From positions 1-64,000 of the forward strand of contig JAEERC010000030.1 in NCBI GenBank assembly GCA_016285645.1: a stretch of DNA of 64,000 bases, in the 5' to 3' direction. The position numbers were made by a program, and so were the translations under genes. This document shows, piece after piece, positions 60,623 to 64,000 of this stretch. The stretch comes from Clostridiaceae bacterium. GTDB lineage: Bacteria; Bacillota; Clostridia; Oscillospirales; Acutalibacteraceae. How positions within the stretch are numbered: position 1 is the first letter of the stretch; each line of letters begins with the position of its first letter. The notes beneath the pieces are model-generated. The model made no database searches. It worked only from the letters and a program-made list of their open reading frames with translations, and had not been told where the DNA came from.

Positions 60623-62335
60623 CTGAACATCAAAAAAATCAGCAAAACTATCTCAGAACTCAGCGCGGGCAGAGTCAGCGCCGAGCTAAAAGACAACTGC
60701 ATAGTCCTTTCGGGCAGTGCCGGTTCGTGGAACGAGGCGCTTTCATACTGCGCCGCCGCCGCGACTCCATACAGCAGAACTCACGTTGTAAACGACATAA
60801 AAATTGACGGGTATGAAGAAAAGCCGAAGCGTATGCCCGCTGTAAGCGACAGTGCTCTCGAGGGCGAAAAACCCGATGTGCTCATCATCGGCGGAGGCAT
60901 TTCGGGCGCGAGCATAGCAAGGGAGCTTTCAAGGTGGAATATAAATATTCTGCTTGTTGAAAAGGAACCCGACCTCGCCATGCAGGCGTCCGGCAGAAAC
61001 GACGGCGAGGTGCACCCCGGCATAGACCTCTCAAAGGGCTCTTTAAAACATTATTATATAAGAAAAGGCAACGCGATGTACGGCGATGTCTGCAAGGAAC
61101 TCGGCGTCGATTTCAGAAGAGTGGGGCAGTATGTCTGCTTCAACGAGGGCTGGGCGAAACCGCTTATTTCGCTCTATGTCAAAAAGAAAAAATACATTGA
61201 CAAAATCGAGGATTCCGAAGTCATATCGGGCAAGGAACTCCTGCGCCGCGAGCCGAATTTCAGCGGCGGATTCAAGTTCGCCATATCAAACCCGTCGACG
61301 GGCTGTGTCTGCCCCTACGGGCTTACAATCGCCTACGCCGAAAACGCCGTGACCAATGGCGCTAAGGTTATGCTGAATACCGCAGTTACGGGTATGAAGG
61401 TTGAAAACGGCAGAATAACCGAGGTCACCACCAACCGCGGCACCGTTTACCCGAAAATCGTCATAAACGCGGCGGGCGTGTTCAGCGAGGAGATTGCCCG
61501 AATGGCGAATGACAGATTCTTCTCCATTCACCCGCGCAGGGGCACAAACTCCATAACCGACAAAAAAGCCGGCGTGTATATGCACTCGGTCGCTTCAATA
61601 AAGGAACTCGCGCGTTCAACGGGTCACACCAAGGGCGGCGGCATTCTCCACACCGTTCACGGCAATCTTTTAATCGGTCCCGATGCCGTTGAAACAAGCG
61701 AAAAGGAGGATTTCGCCACTTACCCCGAAAGCATTGAAAAGGTGTTCACAAGGCAGAAAAAGACCATGCCCGCCCTCTCCGAAAGGGATATAATCACCTA
61801 TTTCACGGGCGTGCGCGCGCCGACATTTGAAGAGGATTTCATAATTGAAAAGGGCAGAAAAACAGAGAACATAATTCACGTGGCGGGCATTCAGTCGCCC
61901 GGTCTCACAACAGCCCCCGCCGTTGCGAAGGATGTTGAGAAAATGGCTGTTGAAATGCTCGGGGGAGCACAGAAAAATCCCTCGTTCAACCCCGTGAGAA
62001 AGCCGATTCCTCAGATCAGAAATATGAGCGACGAAGAGCGCGCGAAGATGATTGAGAAAAACCCCGATTACGGCGAAATCGTCTGCCGCTGCGAGGAGAT
62101 AAGCAAAGGCGAGATAATCGACGCTCTCAACTCCCCGATATGCGTGCCCACCGTGGACGGCGTCAAAAAGCGCGTGCGTCCGGGTATGGGCAGGTGCCAG
62201 GGCGGTTTCTGCTCGCCTCTCGTCACAAAAATAATCGCCGAATTTCTGAAAAGCCCTCTCAGCGAAGTGCGCAAAAGCCGTGACGGTTCCGTAATCACTT
62301 ACGGCGCCACAAAGGGGAGGAACAGCGATGAGTAA
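60623..62335 (+). CDS. FAD-dependent glycerol-3-phosphate-dehydrogenase-like enzyme, with probable CTG start
   Basis: The open frame gives 570 residues. Residues 1-75 are a BON-like N-terminal domain (NCIVLSGSAGSWNEAL, HVVNDIKIDGYEE). The FAD site follows (VLIIGGGISGASIARELSRW, about 87), then SGRNDGEVHPGIDL, and a C-terminal Bfd-type [2Fe-2S] domain (IVCRCEEISKGEIIDAL, GRCQGGFCSPLV). The layout matches anaerobic GlpA-type enzymes. The first ATG (60833) would remove the N-terminal domain. CTG lies 4-8 bases after GGGGTGA and is the only near-cognate codon there. It leads an operon with the next two genes. Confidence 0.8.
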   Translation: MNIKKISKTISELSAGRVSAELKDNCIVLSGSAGSWNEALSYCAAAATPYSRTHVVNDIKIDGYEEKPKRMPAVSDSALEGEKPDVLIIGGGISGASIARELSRWNINILLVEKEPDLAMQASGRNDGEVHPGIDLSKGSLKHYYIRKGNAMYGDVCKELGVDFRRVGQYVCFNEGWAKPLISLYVKKKKYIDKIEDSEVISGKELLRREPNFSGGFKFAISNPSTGCVCPYGLTIAYAENAVTNGAKVMLNTAVTGMKVENGRITEVTTNRGTVYPKIVINAAGVFSEEIARMANDRFFSIHPRRGTNSITDKKAGVYMHSVASIKELARSTGHTKGGGILHTVHGNLLIGPDAVETSEKEDFATYPESIEKVFTRQKKTMPALSERDIITYFTGVRAPTFEEDFIIEKGRKTENIIHVAGIQSPGLTTAPAVAKDVEKMAVEMLGGAQKNPSFNPVRKPIPQIRNMSDEERAKMIEKNPDYGEIVCRCEEISKGEIIDALNSPICVPTVDGVKKRVRPGMGRCQGGFCSPLVTKIIAEFLKSPLSEVRKSRDGSVITYGATKGRNSDE

Positions 62336-63587
62336 TTATTATGATGTTATTGTAATAGGCGGAGGTCCCGCGGGTCTGGCGGCAGCCGTGCAGGCAAAAA
62401 AAGAAAACGCCTCGGTGCTTCTTATTGAGCGCGAAAACCGTCTCGGCGGAATACTCAAGCAGTGTATTCACGACGGCTTCGGGCTTGTGCGCTTTGAGGA
62501 AAAGCTCTCGGGTCCCGAATACGCCGAAAGGTTCATTGACGAGTTCAACTCCCTCGGGATAAAAGCGCTGACTCTCACTTTCGTAACGAGAATTGAAAAA
62601 ACGGAAGACGGCTTCGAAATACACGTCACCAACCGCTCGGGAATAAGCGTTTATTCCTGCAACGCCGTTATTCTCGCCACGGGCTGCCGCGAGCGCACAG
62701 CGAAGCAGGTGTTTATCCACGGCACGCGCCCGTCGGGGGTTTTCACCGCGGGCACGGCGCAGTATTTCACAAATATTCTGGGGCAGATGCCCGCGAAAAA
62801 ATGCGTCATTCTCGGCAGCGGCGACATAGGTCTCATTATGGCGCGCCGCCTTACCCTTGAGGGCTGCGAGGTGCTCGGCGTTTATGAGGCGAAACCGACC
62901 CCCTCGGGGCTTACGAGGAACATTCACCAGTGCCTGAATGATTACAATATCCCGCTTCATCTCTCAAAAACCGTAACACGGGTTTTCGGCGATGACCGCC
63001 TCGAAGCGGTTGAGATTTCACAGGTCGATGAGAATATGAAGCCCATACCGGATACCGGCGAAATCGTTAAATGCGATGCACTCATTCTCTCCGTGGGGCT
63101 GATTCCCGAAAACGAGCTTGCCGAAAATATGAATGTAACCCTCGACCCCGGCACGAAAGGCCCCGTCTGCGACAACAACTGTATGACAACCGTGCCCGGA
63201 GTGTTCTCCTGCGGCAACGCCCTCCATGTAAACGACCTTGTCGATTATGTCTCCGAAAGCGGCGAAACGGCGGGCAGGGCGGCGGCTCATTACAGCAAAA
63301 AAGAGCGCGGAACAATAGCCGTGAAAAGAGGTAAAAATGTTTTATCCCTCGTGCCGCAGATGCTCGATTTGAACAGCGATCTCGGCAAAGTCAGAGTCTA
63401 TTTCAGAAGTCTGAAACCTCTCAACAACTGCCGCCTGCTTGTAAAATGTGGTGACAGCGAACTCTTTACCAAAAAATACGCCTTTCTGCGCCCTCCCGAA
63501 ATGGAGAGCTTAACCGTTGACTTTTCGCAGTATGACTTAAACGAAAACAGCGAAATCACTTTTGAAATCGAGGTGACAGGTGAATGA
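62328..63587 (+). CDS. NAD(P)/FAD-dependent oxidoreductase
   Basis: The 419-residue protein has VIVIGGGPAGLAAAVQA (FAD), ILATGCRERTAKQ, CVILGSGDIGLIMARRL (NAD site) and GVFSCGNALHVNDLVDYV, the pattern of the pyridine-nucleotide oxidoreductases found beside GlpA-like and DUF1667 proteins. It is not GlpB. It probably passes electrons between the GlpA-like partner and a cytoplasmic or membrane carrier. It overlaps the preceding gene by 8 bases and has GGGGAGG. Confidence 0.88.
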   Translation: MSNYYDVIVIGGGPAGLAAAVQAKKENASVLLIERENRLGGILKQCIHDGFGLVRFEEKLSGPEYAERFIDEFNSLGIKALTLTFVTRIEKTEDGFEIHVTNRSGISVYSCNAVILATGCRERTAKQVFIHGTRPSGVFTAGTAQYFTNILGQMPAKKCVILGSGDIGLIMARRLTLEGCEVLGVYEAKPTPSGLTRNIHQCLNDYNIPLHLSKTVTRVFGDDRLEAVEISQVDENMKPIPDTGEIVKCDALILSVGLIPENELAENMNVTLDPGTKGPVCDNNCMTTVPGVFSCGNALHVNDLVDYVSESGETAGRAAAHYSKKERGTIAVKRGKNVLSLVPQMLDLNSDLGKVRVYFRSLKPLNNCRLLVKCGDSELFTKKYAFLRPPEMESLTVDFSQYDLNENSEITFEIEVTGE

Positions 63588-63964
63588 ATGAGATAGTCTG
63601 CATAGTCTGCCCGAACAGCTGCGTTCTCAGAATCGACGGCGAGGGCGAAAATTTAACCGTCAGCGGCAACAAATGCAAGCGCGGCGAGACCTTCGCGAAA
63701 GCCGAAATGACAAACCCCGTGCGAACAATCTGCACAACCGCGCGCACCTCGTTCAAAGACGCTCCCGTTGTTCCCGTCAGGGTTTCAAAGGATATTCCGA
63801 AGGATAAAATCTTCGACATTATGCGCGAGATTGACAAAGTCACCGTGTCGAAACCCGTAAAACGCGGGGATGTGCTCATAGCCGATGTGCTCGGCACGGG
63901 CGCCGATATAATCGTCACAAGCGACCTTCTTACTATAATCGATAAGGAGAATGAAAATGAGTAA
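63584..63964 (+). CDS. DUF1667 protein
   Basis: The 126-residue protein has the DUF1667 Cys pattern: IVCIVCPNSC, GNKCKRGETFA and an RTICTT segment, which could hold an Fe-S cluster. The rest (PVRVSKDIPKDKIFDIM, PVKRGDVLI) matches the family. DUF1667 genes regularly follow a GlpA-like and a NAD(P)/FAD oxidoreductase, as here, and the three are thought to form one complex. The start overlaps the previous stop by ATGA. Confidence 0.9.
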   Translation: MNEIVCIVCPNSCVLRIDGEGENLTVSGNKCKRGETFAKAEMTNPVRTICTTARTSFKDAPVVPVRVSKDIPKDKIFDIMREIDKVTVSKPVKRGDVLIADVLGTGADIIVTSDLLTIIDKENENE

Positions 63965-64000
63965 ACCTTACAAGGGCTTTGAGCCGAAATGGATAAAAGA
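63957..64000 (+). CDS. Start of an unidentified gene (partial)
   Basis: Only 14 full codons are visible (MSKPYKGFEPKWIK). The ATG follows AAGGAG at 7 bases and overlaps the DUF1667 stop, so the gene belongs to the same operon. The product cannot be identified from this length. Confidence 0.6.
   Translation, partial: MSKPYKGFEPKWIK

Overview
The window fits an anaerobic, Gram-positive, roughly 50% GC gut-type Clostridia (Oscillospiraceae/Ruminococcaceae-like). The reasons are strong AGGAGG-type ribosome sites, a trimeric [FeFe] hydrogenase cluster, a GlgC/GlgD glycogen operon, HPr, and many small secreted proteins of Clostridial type. The assignment is an inference from gene content; there is no rRNA in the window.

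Layout. 1-10.6 kb: the 3' end of pncB, then a run of single secreted or membrane genes (Ig-like protein, Lys/Ala repeat protein, zinc-ribbon membrane protein, GH16, metallophosphoesterase, an HTH/DUF2975 pair, DUF4838, a zinc-ribbon anchored protein, BIG2-DUF4474 protein). 10.6-11.3 kb: no protein gene; a branched GTGAAAT/ATTTCAC repeat, a tRNA 3'-tail fragment fused to GC-rich palindromes, and tRNA-Arg(CCG). 11.26-28.57 kb: a 17.3-kb integrated mobilizable element inserted in that tRNA. Its left half, on the minus strand, is integrase, excisionase-like protein and type I HsdR/S/M. Its right half, on the plus strand, is a small protein, a family B DNA polymerase, a DUF3846 protein, a TraG/VirD4 ATPase, an ArdC-like protein, MobC, a MobA relaxase and a coiled-coil membrane protein. 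It is bounded by 44-bp att repeats and by paired TTGAACCAA sites that are probable integrase arm sites. It has no mating-pore genes, so it should be mobilizable and not self-transmissible.

28.6-38 kb: iolJ-iolC-like genes, a condensation-domain protein with a membrane protein, HPr, uvrC, rsmD, a coiled-coil protein and a PAP2 phosphatase. 38.1-46.3 kb: one ten-gene operon in which a NuoE-like subunit comes first, then a probable H2-sensing module (DRTGG, HATPase, HydS-like hydrogenase with Ala at the proton-relay position, DRTGG, PHP, HATPase), then the catalytic hydrogenase subunits. An aquaporin follows. 47.1-57.8 kb: two MGFFD microproteins and the glycogen operon glgB-C-D-A-P plus a GH13 enzyme, read leftwards. 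57.9-64 kb: trmN6-like, rsmI, a membrane protein, and a glycerol-3-phosphate-dehydrogenase-like oxidoreductase operon that runs off the end.

The points most worth following are: the family B polymerase carried by a tRNA-integrated element (pipolin-like architecture); the many short perfect inverted repeats inside the element's genes, one pair with compensatory synonymous changes; an integration that replaced the 5' half of its target tRNA; and three genes with a good ribosome site but only a near-cognate start codon (ATT, ACG, CTG).
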